This document shows, piece after piece, positions 7,001 through 17,214 of a stretch of 64,000 bases of DNA. Source of the DNA: CAUPWF01 sp036656795 (lineage in GTDB: Bacteria; Bacillota; Clostridia; Lachnospirales; Lachnospiraceae); contig JAVXHR010000006.1 in NCBI GenBank assembly GCA_036656795.1, forward strand, positions 41,431 to 105,430, given 5' to 3'. Every line of letters starts with the position of its first letter. Position 1 is the first letter of the stretch. The notes beneath the pieces were generated by a model. It was not told the origin of the DNA and did not search any database. It saw only the letters and a list, made by a program, of their open reading frames with translations. Both the position numbers and the translations under genes were made by a program.

Positions 7001-10000
7001 ATGTTATCGAAATATAGTGTTAAAAAGCCATATACGGTAGTTGTAGCAGTTGTATTGGTCATTATACTGGGTGTGGTTTCATTCTCAAGTATGACGGTTG
7101 ACTTATTACCTAATATGAATTTGCCTTATGCAATGATTATGACCAATTATCAGGGGGCAAGTCCTGAAGAAGTAGAGACTACAGTAACAAAGGTTATTGA
7201 GCAAAGAATGGCAACGGTCAGTAATATCAAAAATATAAATTCGACTTCCCAAGAAAATGCTTCTACCGTGATGTTAGAGTTTGAGCAAACGGCAAATATG
7301 GATTCTGTTACGCTGGAGATACGAGAAAGTTTAGACCAGATCAAAGGGTTTTGGCCAGAAACTGTGGCGAATCCAATTATCATGAAATTAAATCCAACAA
7401 TGATGCCGGTGATGGTATCTGCGGTGAGTCTACAGGGGAAGAATGCAGCGGATACAAGCAAGATAGTTGAGCAGGAAATTCTACCGGAACTAGAAAGTCT
7501 AGAAGGGGTTGCATCAGTTTCAAGTAGTGGTATTGTGGATGAGAATATAGAAGTTACGGTTAATGCAAGTAAGATTCAAGGACTCAATAATGAAGTGAAA
7601 GCAGAACTTGATCAGAAGTTTTTGGAAGCCGGTCAGGCATTGGCTGATGCAAAAGCAAAGGTGGAACGTGGGAAAGCGCAATTAAAAACAGGAGAGAAAC
7701 AGGCAGCCGGTCAGATGGGAGAAGCAGAAGCCCAACTTTCACAGGGAAGTGCCGAAATCACTCAAGGGCAGTTAGAATTAAGTGAAAAAATAAGTGAGCT
7801 TAATCTGTCGAAAGCACAATTAACCCAAGGAGTGGCATCCTTATCTGCCAAAAAGGCAGAATTAGAAGCGTTAAAGGCCAACGAAGCAAAGATACAGGCA
7901 CAATATGATGCATTAATTGTAGGACTTGACAGTGGCGCAATAAAAGAGACACCAGAGATTCTTACGGCCAAAAATCTATATGCAGAGCAGTTAGCAACAC
8001 TTGCCAATTATGATGCTACTATGGGACAGATACAGGCAGAGGAAACACAGCTTCATGTCCAACAGGAGCAATTGGATACGGGAAAAGCAGAAATTCAAAA
8101 GATTCAAGAGCAACTCAATCAAGGAGCCATTTCTCTTGCCCAAGCGAGGGGGCAGATGAATTCAGCACAAGTGGAGGCTACGGTAGGATTAAGTAGTGGA
8201 GGAGCACAATTAGCAGTAGGAGAGGCGGCTATACAATCTCAAGAGGCGGAATTAGAAAAAGGGAAAGATACAGCATATGCAAATGCTGACATGGATGGTG
8301 TGTTAAATGCAGAGATGGTAAAAACACTGCTATCTGCTCAAAACTTTAATATGCCCGCCGGATATGTCAATGAAGATGGAATGGATTATCTTGTTCGCAT
8401 TGGGGATCGTTTTCAAAGTATAGAGGACATTTCAAATCTAGTGTTGATAGAGATGGAAGGAATTGATCCCATTAAATTATCAGATGTTGCAGATGTGTCT
8501 ATGGTTAATAATTCATCAGAGATGTATGCAAAGATTAATGGTACTCCGGGTATTATTCTGAGTATTCAAAAGCAAACCGGATATTCTACTGGAGATGTTA
8601 GCAAACGTATTTTGGATAAGTTTGAACAGTTGGAAAATAACTATAAAGGGTTGAAAACGGTTGCATTAATGGACCAAGGTGTGTATATTGATTTGGTAGT
8701 GAATTCCGTCTTACAGAATCTGGCATACGGAGCAGTACTGGCAATTTTAATTTTATTATTATTTTTACGAAGTTTTCGACCAACACTTGTGATTGCATGC
8801 TCGATTCCAATCAGTATCTTGGCGGCAATTGTATTGATGTACTTTAGCGGGGTTACGCTAAATGTCATCTCGCTGTCAGGATTAGCGTTGGGAGTTGGCA
8901 TGTTGGTGGATAATTCCATTGTAGTTATTGAGAATATCTACCGCATGCGTAATGAAGAAGGAGCATCTGCTAAGGTTGCTGCAATTGAAGGTGCAAGACA
9001 GGTAGCCAGTGCAATTGCGGCATCTACACTTACAACTATCTGTGTATTTGCTCCGATTGTGTTCGCCAAAGGAATTACTCGTCAATTATTTGTAGATATG
9101 GGTCTTACTATTGCATATTCATTATTAGCAAGCTTAGTGGTTGCTTTAACACTTGTGCCAATGATGTCTGCTGGGTTATTAGAACGAACAGAAGAAAAAG
9201 AAAGCAAGTTTTTTTATAAGATACAACAAGGATATGCAAAATTATTACGTGTTGCGTTAAAGTTTAAACCGGTGGTATTAATTATGGCACTTGTCTTGTT
9301 AATAGGAAGCTTTGCATTAGCTCTTTCTAATGGAACGGCATTTATGCCGGAGATGGAAAGTACGGAACTCAATATGATGTTAAAGACACCGGAGGGGACG
9401 TCGTTAGAAGATACTGGAAAGATGGCAGATCAGATAACGGATCGATTGATGTCCATTGCTGATATCAAAGACGTGGGAGCCATGGCTTCTTCAGAGAATA
9501 TGATGTCTCAGACAGCTGCTACAAACCAGATACAATTGTATGCTATTTTAAAAGAAGATAAAAAATTGTCTAATGAACAATTGAAAACCCTTATTGAAAA
9601 AGAAACCAAAGGACTGAATTGTGAATTGACAATTAATACGTCCAGTATGGATATGAGTGCGTTGGGTGGTTCCGGAATTGTAGTTGAAGTAAAGGGAAAA
9701 GAAGTAGAGAAGTTACAGCAGATGGCAGATGAGGTTGCAAAGATTGTAAAAGGAGTCGATGGGACAACGAATGTGTCAAATGGTATGGAAAAATCCACCG
9801 GAGAACTGCGTGTGATGGTAGACAAAGCAAAAGCGACTGCTCATAACCTAACTGTAGCACAGGTGTATCAACAATTATCGGTAAAACTTGCAAAACCAAT
9901 TACCACGACAAAGCTTAATACAGAGGTGATGGATTATGATATTTTAGTCCTAGATGAAAAGAATGAATCCTTGACCAGAGATGATATTAAAGAGTTGCAT

Positions 10001-10765
10001 CTTACAGCAGAAAAAAAAGATGGAACGACAGAAGAGGTAGCATTGAAAGAGGTAGCAACTTTTGAAGAGGGAAAGAGTCTTCAATCCATTAATCGCTCGG
10101 AACAAAGTCGTTATATTAATGTTACTTCTGATATTGAGGATGGGGACAATATTGGAAAGGTTAGTCAAAAAGTCAAAACGGCTTTAAAAGGATACAAGAC
10201 ACCAGAGGGATATAATGTTATTATGAAAGGAGAAGACAAGACCATTCAAGATTCTATGGTGGAAGTCTTTAAGATGCTTGCACTTGCAATTGTCTTTATG
10301 TATCTGATTATGGTTGCGCAATTTCAATCTTTACGTTCGCCATTTATTATTATGTTTACTATACCACTGGCATTTACGGGAGGATTGTTGGGACTATTTT
10401 TAAGTGGTTCACCAATCAGTGTTATTGCAATGATAGGATTTGTTATGTTATCCGGCATTATTGTCAATAATGGGATTGTCTTTATAGATTATACCAATCA
10501 ATTAATAGAACAAGGAATGGAGAACAAAGATGCATTGGTTGAAGCGGGAAAAACGCGTCTTCGTCCGATTATAATGACTGCATTGACCACCATATTAGGA
10601 CTTGCTACAATGGCAATGGGCGTTGGGATGGGGTCTGATATGGTACAACCAATGGCAATCGTAACTATAGGAGGATTGTTATATGGAACAGTTCTTACAC
10701 TTTTTGTAGTACCATGTATCTTTATATTATTTCACAAAAAAGAGAGGAAACTGAATCATGATTGA
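7001..10765 (+). CDS. RND-superfamily efflux transporter with long coiled-coil insertion
   Basis: This 1254-residue AcrB/HAE-like permease has TM1 at about residues 10-32, a TM block at about 570-740 containing GMLVDNSIVVIENIYR, another hydrophobic segment at 755-777 and a C-terminal TM block from about 1087. From roughly residue 200 to 430 the first periplasmic-type loop carries a long Ala/Glu/Gln-rich heptad-like stretch absent from AcrB, as in some Firmicutes HAE proteins. It probably exports a hydrophobic compound using the proton gradient. In a Gram-positive cell there is no outer membrane, so the coiled coil may span the wall zone (inference). It overlaps the HD gene by 8 bp. Confidence 0.9.
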   Translation: MLSKYSVKKPYTVVVAVVLVIILGVVSFSSMTVDLLPNMNLPYAMIMTNYQGASPEEVETTVTKVIEQRMATVSNIKNINSTSQENASTVMLEFEQTANMDSVTLEIRESLDQIKGFWPETVANPIIMKLNPTMMPVMVSAVSLQGKNAADTSKIVEQEILPELESLEGVASVSSSGIVDENIEVTVNASKIQGLNNEVKAELDQKFLEAGQALADAKAKVERGKAQLKTGEKQAAGQMGEAEAQLSQGSAEITQGQLELSEKISELNLSKAQLTQGVASLSAKKAELEALKANEAKIQAQYDALIVGLDSGAIKETPEILTAKNLYAEQLATLANYDATMGQIQAEETQLHVQQEQLDTGKAEIQKIQEQLNQGAISLAQARGQMNSAQVEATVGLSSGGAQLAVGEAAIQSQEAELEKGKDTAYANADMDGVLNAEMVKTLLSAQNFNMPAGYVNEDGMDYLVRIGDRFQSIEDISNLVLIEMEGIDPIKLSDVADVSMVNNSSEMYAKINGTPGIILSIQKQTGYSTGDVSKRILDKFEQLENNYKGLKTVALMDQGVYIDLVVNSVLQNLAYGAVLAILILLLFLRSFRPTLVIACSIPISILAAIVLMYFSGVTLNVISLSGLALGVGMLVDNSIVVIENIYRMRNEEGASAKVAAIEGARQVASAIAASTLTTICVFAPIVFAKGITRQLFVDMGLTIAYSLLASLVVALTLVPMMSAGLLERTEEKESKFFYKIQQGYAKLLRVALKFKPVVLIMALVLLIGSFALALSNGTAFMPEMESTELNMMLKTPEGTSLEDTGKMADQITDRLMSIADIKDVGAMASSENMMSQTAATNQIQLYAILKEDKKLSNEQLKTLIEKETKGLNCELTINTSSMDMSALGGSGIVVEVKGKEVEKLQQMADEVAKIVKGVDGTTNVSNGMEKSTGELRVMVDKAKATAHNLTVAQVYQQLSVKLAKPITTTKLNTEVMDYDILVLDEKNESLTRDDIKELHLTAEKKDGTTEEVALKEVATFEEGKSLQSINRSEQSRYINVTSDIEDGDNIGKVSQKVKTALKGYKTPEGYNVIMKGEDKTIQDSMVEVFKMLALAIVFMYLIMVAQFQSLRSPFIIMFTIPLAFTGGLLGLFLSGSPISVIAMIGFVMLSGIIVNNGIVFIDYTNQLIEQGMENKDALVEAGKTRLRPIIMTALTTILGLATMAMGVGMGSDMVQPMAIVTIGGLLYGTVLTLFVVPCIFILFHKKERKLNHD

Positions 10766-11294
10766 TCAGGCAATTGAATTTGCAACGAAAGCACATGATG
10801 GACAATTCAGAAAAGGGACAAAGAGACCGTATATTGTTCACCCGGTGGAAGTTGGAGATATTGTGTCATCTATGACCAAAGATGAAGAAGTCATAAGTGC
10901 GGCAATTTTGCATGATACCATTGAAGATTGCCCAGGGATAACGGAGAAGATACTTTGTGAACGATTCACACCAAGAGTTGCACAGATGGTTGCGCAGGAA
11001 AGCGAAGATAAGTCTAGATCATGGATGGAACGAAAACAGCACACAGTAGAACGGATTCGATATGCAACCCATAATGTACAGATGATAGGCTTGGCAGATA
11101 AATTATCAAATATGCGTGATATTGACCGAGATTATCCTGTAATGGGAGAAGAACTTTGGAATCGATTTCGGATGAAAGACAAAGATATTATTGGGTGGTA
11201 TTATAAAGGGATTCGAGATTCTCTTAAGGAAAGCTTTCAAGGGAATCCGATCTATGAAGAATATTGTGAATTAGTAAATAAACATTTTGAATAG
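10758..11294 (+). CDS. HD-domain protein, small alarmone hydrolase-like (SAH/MESH1-type)
   Basis: This 178-residue protein is a stand-alone RelA/SpoT-type HD domain: H28 (YIVHPVEV), H52-D53 (LHDTIED) with E56/D57, and D114 (LADKLSNMRD), the expected metal ligands. Its length matches single-domain (p)ppGpp hydrolases such as MESH1. No synthetase or TGS domain is present. Its start overlaps the last 8 bp of the efflux gene, so the two are translationally coupled. Whether it cleaves ppGpp, NADPH or another phosphorylated nucleotide is unknown. Confidence 0.85.
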   Translation: MIDQAIEFATKAHDGQFRKGTKRPYIVHPVEVGDIVSSMTKDEEVISAAILHDTIEDCPGITEKILCERFTPRVAQMVAQESEDKSRSWMERKQHTVERIRYATHNVQMIGLADKLSNMRDIDRDYPVMGEELWNRFRMKDKDIIGWYYKGIRDSLKESFQGNPIYEEYCELVNKHFE

Positions 11295-11312
11295 AGTGAA
11301 AGGATATGACCA

Positions 11313-12323
11313 ATGAAAAAAAAGATACTAATGCTTGGAACAGGTGGAACTATTGCCTCCAAACAGACTGCAGATGGATTAACTCCGGGACTTTCCTCCC
11401 AAGAGGTATTGTCCTATATTCCACAGATTGCCACAATCTGTGAGGTGGACACATTACAAGTGTGTAATATAGATAGCACCAATGTTACACCACAGCACTG
11501 GACTCTGTTATCAAAGACAATTGAAGAACATTATAATGGATATGATGGATTTGTCGTCTGTCATGGGACAGATACGTTGGCGTATACAGCATCGGCACTT
11601 TCTTATATGATACAGTTTTCCGCAAAACCAATTATAATTACAGGGGCACAAAAACCAATTAACATGGACGTAACAGATGCTAAGACAAATCTAACGGATA
11701 GTTTTATCTATGCATCTGATGAGGAATCTCAGGGAGTCAGCATTGTGTTTGATGGAAAGGTGATTGTGGGAACCCGTGCGAAAAAAGAACGTGCCAAAAG
11801 TTATAATGCATTTTCCAGCATTAATTTTCCATATCCGGCAGTGATTCAAGATGGAAAAGTCATTCGTTATATTCCTTATGTCCCATATAAGAGTAGGGTA
11901 AGATTCTATCACAAGATGTGTGATAGCGTCTACGTCTTGAAATTAATTCCGGGAATGAAACCGGATATCTTAACGTATATCTTTGAACACTATGATTGCG
12001 TAGTTATTGAAAGTTTTGGAGTGGGTGGGATTCCGGAACGCATTGTGGAAACATTCTATCATGCCATGACCGAATGGGAAGAAAAGGGGAAGCTGGTTGT
12101 AATGACAACACAAGTTGCCAATGAAGGCAGCAATATGACCATATATGAAGTTGGAAAAAAAGTAAAAAAAGATTTTCATCTAATAGAAGCTTATGATATG
12201 ACATTGGAATCTACAATTACAAAGCTTATGTGGCTTATGGCTATGCCTAAGATGAGTCATGAAGAGATGACAAAAGAATTCTATACAATGATTAATCATG
12301 ATATTTTATTTACGAAACAATAG
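11313..12323 (+). CDS. ansA: L-asparaginase
   Basis: This 336-residue protein has both asparaginase signatures: LGTGGTIAS with nucleophile T13, and VCHGTDTLAYTA with T86-D87, and it continues with IITGAQKPI. There is no signal peptide, so it is a cytoplasmic type-I enzyme converting asparagine to aspartate and ammonia. It is 18 bp after the HD gene and 11 bp before valS, in one probable transcript. No T-box leader is present directly upstream of either gene. Confidence 0.92.
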   Translation: MKKKILMLGTGGTIASKQTADGLTPGLSSQEVLSYIPQIATICEVDTLQVCNIDSTNVTPQHWTLLSKTIEEHYNGYDGFVVCHGTDTLAYTASALSYMIQFSAKPIIITGAQKPINMDVTDAKTNLTDSFIYASDEESQGVSIVFDGKVIVGTRAKKERAKSYNAFSSINFPYPAVIQDGKVIRYIPYVPYKSRVRFYHKMCDSVYVLKLIPGMKPDILTYIFEHYDCVVIESFGVGGIPERIVETFYHAMTEWEEKGKLVVMTTQVANEGSNMTIYEVGKKVKKDFHLIEAYDMTLESTITKLMWLMAMPKMSHEEMTKEFYTMINHDILFTKQ

Positions 12324-12334
12324 AGGAGGAAGTT

Positions 12335-14986
12335 ATGAGCAAAAATTTAGAAACAACATATAATCCAAAGGAAATTGAAGAAAAACTTTATGAAAAATGG
12401 TGTGAAAAACAATATTTCCATGCGGAAGTAGATCGCAGCAAAAAACCATTTACCATTGTAATGCCACCACCAAATATTACGGGGAAATTACACATGGGAC
12501 ATGCACTTGATAATACATTGCAGGATATCTTGATTCGCTATAGAAGAATGCAGGGATATAATGCCCTTTGGATTCCGGGTACCGATCATGCAGCCATCTC
12601 TACTGAGGTAAAGGTAACGAATCAGTTGAAAGAAGATGGAATCGACAAAAAAGAATTGGGACGTGAGGGATTTTTAAAGAGAACATGGGAGTGGAAAGAT
12701 GAGTATGGTGGTGCAATTACCGATCAATTAAAGAAACTCGGAACGTCCTGTGATTGGGAGCGCGAACGTTTTACAATGGACGAGGGATGTTCAAAGGCAG
12801 TAGAAGAAGTATTTATTAAATTATATGAAGATGGATATATCTATAAAGGGTCCCGAATTATTAATTGGTGTCCGGTGTGTAAGACATCTCTTTCAGATGC
12901 AGAAGTAGAACATGAAGAACAGGCAGGACATTTCTGGCATATTAAATATCCAATTGTAGGAACTGACCGTTATCTTGAGATTGCAACTACACGTCCAGAG
13001 ACAATGCTTGGAGATACTGCAATTGCAGTGCATCCAGATGATGAACGATACACAGATATTGTAGGGAAAAAAGCATTACTTCCGTTAGTGAATAAAGAGA
13101 TTCCCATTGTTGCTGATTATTATGTAGATAAAGAATTTGGAACAGGGGCAGTAAAGATTACACCGGCCCATGACCCTAATGATTTTGAGGTTGGAAAACG
13201 TCATAATTTGGAAGAAATTAATATTCTAAATGATGATGCAACTATTAATGAATGTGGTGGGAAATACGCGGGAATGGATCGGTATGAAGCGAGAACGGCC
13301 ATGGTACATGACTTAGATGAACAAGGGTATCTTGTGAAAGTGGTGGATCATAATCATAATGTGGGAACGCATGATCGCTGTCATACAACTGTTGAGCCGT
13401 TGATAAAACAACAGTGGTTTGTAAAGATGGAAGAACTTGCAAAACCTGCAATTGAAGCATTAAAAAAAGGAGATTTGAAGTTTGTTCCGGAACGATTTGA
13501 TAAGATATATCTTCACTGGCTGGAGAATATCCGTGATTGGTGCATCTCCAGACAAATCTGGTGGGGACATCGCATTCCGGCATATTATTGTGATCAGTGT
13601 GGAGAGGTTGTAGTAGCTCATAAGGCACCAGAGACATGCCCACATTGTGGTGGAACACATTTAACTCAAGACGAAGATACATTAGACACTTGGTTTAGCT
13701 CAGCATTATGGCCATTTTCTACGCTTGGCTGGCCGGAGAATACGGAAGAATTGGATTATTTTTATCCAACAGATGTTTTAGTAACCGGATATGACATTAT
13801 CTTTTTCTGGGTTATCCGTATGGTATTCTCAGGATATGTTCATACAGACACCTCTCCATTTCATACGGTGTTTATCCATGGATTGATTCGTGATTCCCAG
13901 GGACGTAAGATGAGTAAATCATTGGGAAATGGAATTGACCCACTGGAAATTATAGACGAATATGGGGCAGATGCATTACGACTTACGTTGGTAACTGGTA
14001 ATGCACCCGGCAATGATATGCGTTTCTATAAAGAACGTGTAGAGGCAAGCCGTAACTTTGCAAATAAAGTGTGGAATGCATCAAGATTTATTATGATGCA
14101 TATGGAAGGAAAGACGATAGAAGAACCGGAAGACTTCCATTTAAAACCAGAAGACCGTTATATCTTATCAAAAGTGAATCGTCTTGCAAAAGATGTCACT
14201 GAGAATATGGATAAATTTGAACTTGGAATAGCAGTACAAAAAGTATATGATTTTGTGTGGGAAGAATTCTGCGATTGGTATATTGAAATTGCAAAGAACC
14301 GTATCTATCATGCTGAATATGATTCGGATTCTGCGGAATATGCACTCTGGACATTGAAGACAGTTCTGGGTCAGGCACTTAAATTATTACACCCATTTAT
14401 GCCATTTATTACAGAAGAGATCTATGGCGCTTTAGTACCGGAAGAAGAGTCACTTATGATATCAGAATGGCCGATATACAAGGAAGAATGGGAATTTCTT
14501 GCAATGGAAGAGATGATGGAACGACTCAAAGAAGTAGTGCGTGGTGTTCGTAACATTCGTGCAGAAATGAATGTACCACACAATAAAAAGATTACAATCT
14601 ACATTGTTTCGGAAAAACGCATGGTGTGTGAGGGGTTTGAGCATATCAAGAATTCATCTCAGATGTTAATGGGTGCGGGGAAAATCAGAGTTCAATATAC
14701 AAAAAAAGGGATTCCGGAAGATGCAGTGTCCGTTGTGACATCAGAGGCGGTGGCATATCTGCCGTTAGAAGACTTGGTAGACAAAGAACAGGAGATCCTG
14801 CGTTTGACAAAAGAAGAAACGCGTTTGGAAGGAGAACTGACACGTGTCCATGGTATGTTGAATAACGAACGATTTATTAGTAAGGCACCAGAGACAAAGA
14901 TAGCTGAAGAAAAAGAAAAGCTAGAAACTTATACACAGATGATGACAAAAGTAAGAGAAAGACTTATTAGTCTCAGACAATCATAA
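12335..14986 (+). CDS. valS: Valyl-tRNA synthetase
   Basis: This 883-residue class-I synthetase has the HIGH-type motif HMGH at residues 53-56 within PPPNITGKLHMGHALDNT, zinc-binding cysteines (CPVCKTS, CDQCGE, CPHCGG), KMSKS at about 525 and a C-terminal coiled-coil arm, as expected for ValRS. It charges tRNA-Val. AGAGGAGG precedes the ATG. It is embedded in a run of + strand genes from the RND pump to folC. Confidence 0.97.
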   Translation: MSKNLETTYNPKEIEEKLYEKWCEKQYFHAEVDRSKKPFTIVMPPPNITGKLHMGHALDNTLQDILIRYRRMQGYNALWIPGTDHAAISTEVKVTNQLKEDGIDKKELGREGFLKRTWEWKDEYGGAITDQLKKLGTSCDWERERFTMDEGCSKAVEEVFIKLYEDGYIYKGSRIINWCPVCKTSLSDAEVEHEEQAGHFWHIKYPIVGTDRYLEIATTRPETMLGDTAIAVHPDDERYTDIVGKKALLPLVNKEIPIVADYYVDKEFGTGAVKITPAHDPNDFEVGKRHNLEEINILNDDATINECGGKYAGMDRYEARTAMVHDLDEQGYLVKVVDHNHNVGTHDRCHTTVEPLIKQQWFVKMEELAKPAIEALKKGDLKFVPERFDKIYLHWLENIRDWCISRQIWWGHRIPAYYCDQCGEVVVAHKAPETCPHCGGTHLTQDEDTLDTWFSSALWPFSTLGWPENTEELDYFYPTDVLVTGYDIIFFWVIRMVFSGYVHTDTSPFHTVFIHGLIRDSQGRKMSKSLGNGIDPLEIIDEYGADALRLTLVTGNAPGNDMRFYKERVEASRNFANKVWNASRFIMMHMEGKTIEEPEDFHLKPEDRYILSKVNRLAKDVTENMDKFELGIAVQKVYDFVWEEFCDWYIEIAKNRIYHAEYDSDSAEYALWTLKTVLGQALKLLHPFMPFITEEIYGALVPEEESLMISEWPIYKEEWEFLAMEEMMERLKEVVRGVRNIRAEMNVPHNKKITIYIVSEKRMVCEGFEHIKNSSQMLMGAGKIRVQYTKKGIPEDAVSVVTSEAVAYLPLEDLVDKEQEILRLTKEETRLEGELTRVHGMLNNERFISKAPETKIAEEKEKLETYTQMMTKVRERLISLRQS

Positions 14987-15007
14987 TTGCAATAAAAGAG
15001 GGAATAT

Positions 15008-17209
15008 ATGAAACGAATCCATATAAAAAAGATAGATTTTAAAGGGCTCATTTATAAAATAAAGAATCTGAAAAAAGAGGATATAAAGGAACATTGGAAA
15101 CAAAAGAAAGAACGTCGAGATGCAATTCTTGAAAAACATCGAAACAGTGAATTTGCAAAAAAACTGCAACCAATTTATCGAATGACCAATCGGTTTTCTT
15201 TGGTGTTTCACCTATTAGTGGCATGCATTTTGAACTTTTTTATTGAGGCAATTTCAAGACTTTCTTTTGTAAGGGCATGGAGTTACATGACAGAGACACC
15301 TGTGGTATTCCTTTACAATGCATTCTTGATATTTATAACATTTTCCTTAGTTTATCTGGTGCGGCGCCGTACCTTTGTCCGGATTCTAATTAGTGTGTTT
15401 TGGCTGGTCCTTGGAGTCTGCAATGGGTATATGCTGACGAAAAGAGTTACCCCATTTAATGCACAAGATCTAAAGGTAGCAGGAGATGCAGTTTCTCTTA
15501 TTAATTCGTATTTTAATGCATTTGAGTTAATTCTATTAGTGATAGGAATTGTGGCAGTTGTTATTTGGGTGGTATCTATTTGGCGACGTGGTGGTCAATA
15601 TGCAGGAAAGATGCATCGTATCATTGCTTTAGGTGGTGTGGTATTCTGGTTTGGAGCATTCTCGGTTGTAACAAATCTGGCAGTAGATAAACGAGTGGTA
15701 TCTACGTATTTTGGAAACATTGCCTTTGCGTATGAAGATTATGGATTCCCATATTGTTTTTCTGCCAGTATCTTTAATACCGGAATCTCTGAGCCACATG
15801 GGTATAGTAAAGAAACAATTGATAAAATTGGACATGACGGGGCAATTACAGAAACAGTTTCGGACATTGAACAATTGCCTAATATTATGTTTGTACAATT
15901 GGAATCATTTTTTGATCCTACGGAGGTAGAATATCTTCAGATGTCATCAGATCCGATTCCTAATTTCCGAAGATTATCCAAAGAGTTTTCGTCCGGATAT
16001 TTTAAAGTGCCATCTGTTGGGGCTGGTACGGCTAATACAGAGATGGAAGTGTTAACAGGCATGAATCTTCGATATTTTGGACCGGGAGAGTACCCATATA
16101 AAACGGTATTAAAAGAAAATACAGCAGAAAGTGCAGCCACAGCTTTGGGGAAATTAGGATATGGGACACATGCGCTTCATAACAATGGTGGTAATTTTTA
16201 TAGCCGTTCCACTGTATTTGATAATATGGGATTTGATAGTTTTACAAGTAAAGAATTCATGAATGTATTGCAATTAACAGAGAACGGTTGGGCAAAAGAT
16301 GATATTTTAATTCAACACATGATGGAAGCAATGGATACTACAACACAACAAGACTTTGTGTTTGGAGTCAGCGTTCAAGGACATGGGAATTATCCTGAAG
16401 AAAAAGTTATTGTAAACCCTGAAATTACAGTAGCCGGCGTGGAAGATGAGGGACGACGTAATGCATGGGAATATTATGTGAACCAAGTGTATGAGATGGA
16501 CCAATTTGTTCAAAATCTTATTACTGCGGTGCAGAATAGAAAAGAACCGGCTGTAATTGTCTTCTATGGAGATCACCTTCCAACCATGGGATTAGAGGCA
16601 AAAGATCTTACGAATCGATACCTTTATAATACAAATTATGTAATATGGGATAATATTGATTTGGAAAAACAAGACAGAAATATTCCATCTTATCAGATTA
16701 TGGCAGATGTATTAGACAAAGTGGGGATTCATTCCGGAACGATATTTAATTATCATCAGCAAAGAAGAAAAACAAAAAACTATCTGCAGGATTTAGAATT
16801 ATTACAATATGATATCTTATATGGTAAACAGTACATCTATGAGAAGAATGGAAAACCAATTACCAAAGGTCATATGCAGATGGGAATCAAAGATGTAACC
16901 TTAACGGGAATCGCGCAACATCTTGATGATACGTATAGTCTGTATGGAACTAATTTCACCAAAGCAAGTAAGGCTTATATTAATGGAGAAAAGCAAAAAG
17001 TTACCTTTTTAAATAATACAAGGATTGATCTTCCGGAGAGTAAGCTGCACGAAAATGATATTGTTACAGTGAGTCAGGTTGGGTCAAGTAATACAATTTT
17101 TAGAACCTCAAAAGAATATCGTTATCAAGGCAGCCAACTTGTAGATGCAAGTATTGTGCCGGAACCAACGGAAGAAGTAAGCGTAGGACCACTGGAATTA
17201 CCACAATAA
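15008..17209 (+). CDS. LTA synthase-like sulfatase-domain membrane protein
   Basis: This 733-residue protein has a basic cytoplasmic N-terminus, about five transmembrane segments (residues about 70-230) and an extracytoplasmic sulfatase/alkaline-phosphatase-fold domain with nucleophile T341 (VGAGTANTEMEV), FVQLESFFDP and FYGDHLPT metal motifs. This is the LtaS layout, so it probably transfers glycerol-phosphate or a related phospho-alcohol from a lipid to a cell-surface acceptor. A C-terminal extension of about 100 residues follows the catalytic domain. It sits between valS and folC, and substrate is inferred only. Confidence 0.85.
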   Translation: MKRIHIKKIDFKGLIYKIKNLKKEDIKEHWKQKKERRDAILEKHRNSEFAKKLQPIYRMTNRFSLVFHLLVACILNFFIEAISRLSFVRAWSYMTETPVVFLYNAFLIFITFSLVYLVRRRTFVRILISVFWLVLGVCNGYMLTKRVTPFNAQDLKVAGDAVSLINSYFNAFELILLVIGIVAVVIWVVSIWRRGGQYAGKMHRIIALGGVVFWFGAFSVVTNLAVDKRVVSTYFGNIAFAYEDYGFPYCFSASIFNTGISEPHGYSKETIDKIGHDGAITETVSDIEQLPNIMFVQLESFFDPTEVEYLQMSSDPIPNFRRLSKEFSSGYFKVPSVGAGTANTEMEVLTGMNLRYFGPGEYPYKTVLKENTAESAATALGKLGYGTHALHNNGGNFYSRSTVFDNMGFDSFTSKEFMNVLQLTENGWAKDDILIQHMMEAMDTTTQQDFVFGVSVQGHGNYPEEKVIVNPEITVAGVEDEGRRNAWEYYVNQVYEMDQFVQNLITAVQNRKEPAVIVFYGDHLPTMGLEAKDLTNRYLYNTNYVIWDNIDLEKQDRNIPSYQIMADVLDKVGIHSGTIFNYHQQRRKTKNYLQDLELLQYDILYGKQYIYEKNGKPITKGHMQMGIKDVTLTGIAQHLDDTYSLYGTNFTKASKAYINGEKQKVTFLNNTRIDLPESKLHENDIVTVSQVGSSNTIFRTSKEYRYQGSQLVDASIVPEPTEEVSVGPLELPQ

Positions 17210-17214
17210 TTCCC

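Noticed and set aside
7150..9899. Several minus-strand open frames inside the RND gene
   Set aside because: All are antisense shadows of a strongly coding frame, without ribosome sites or homology.
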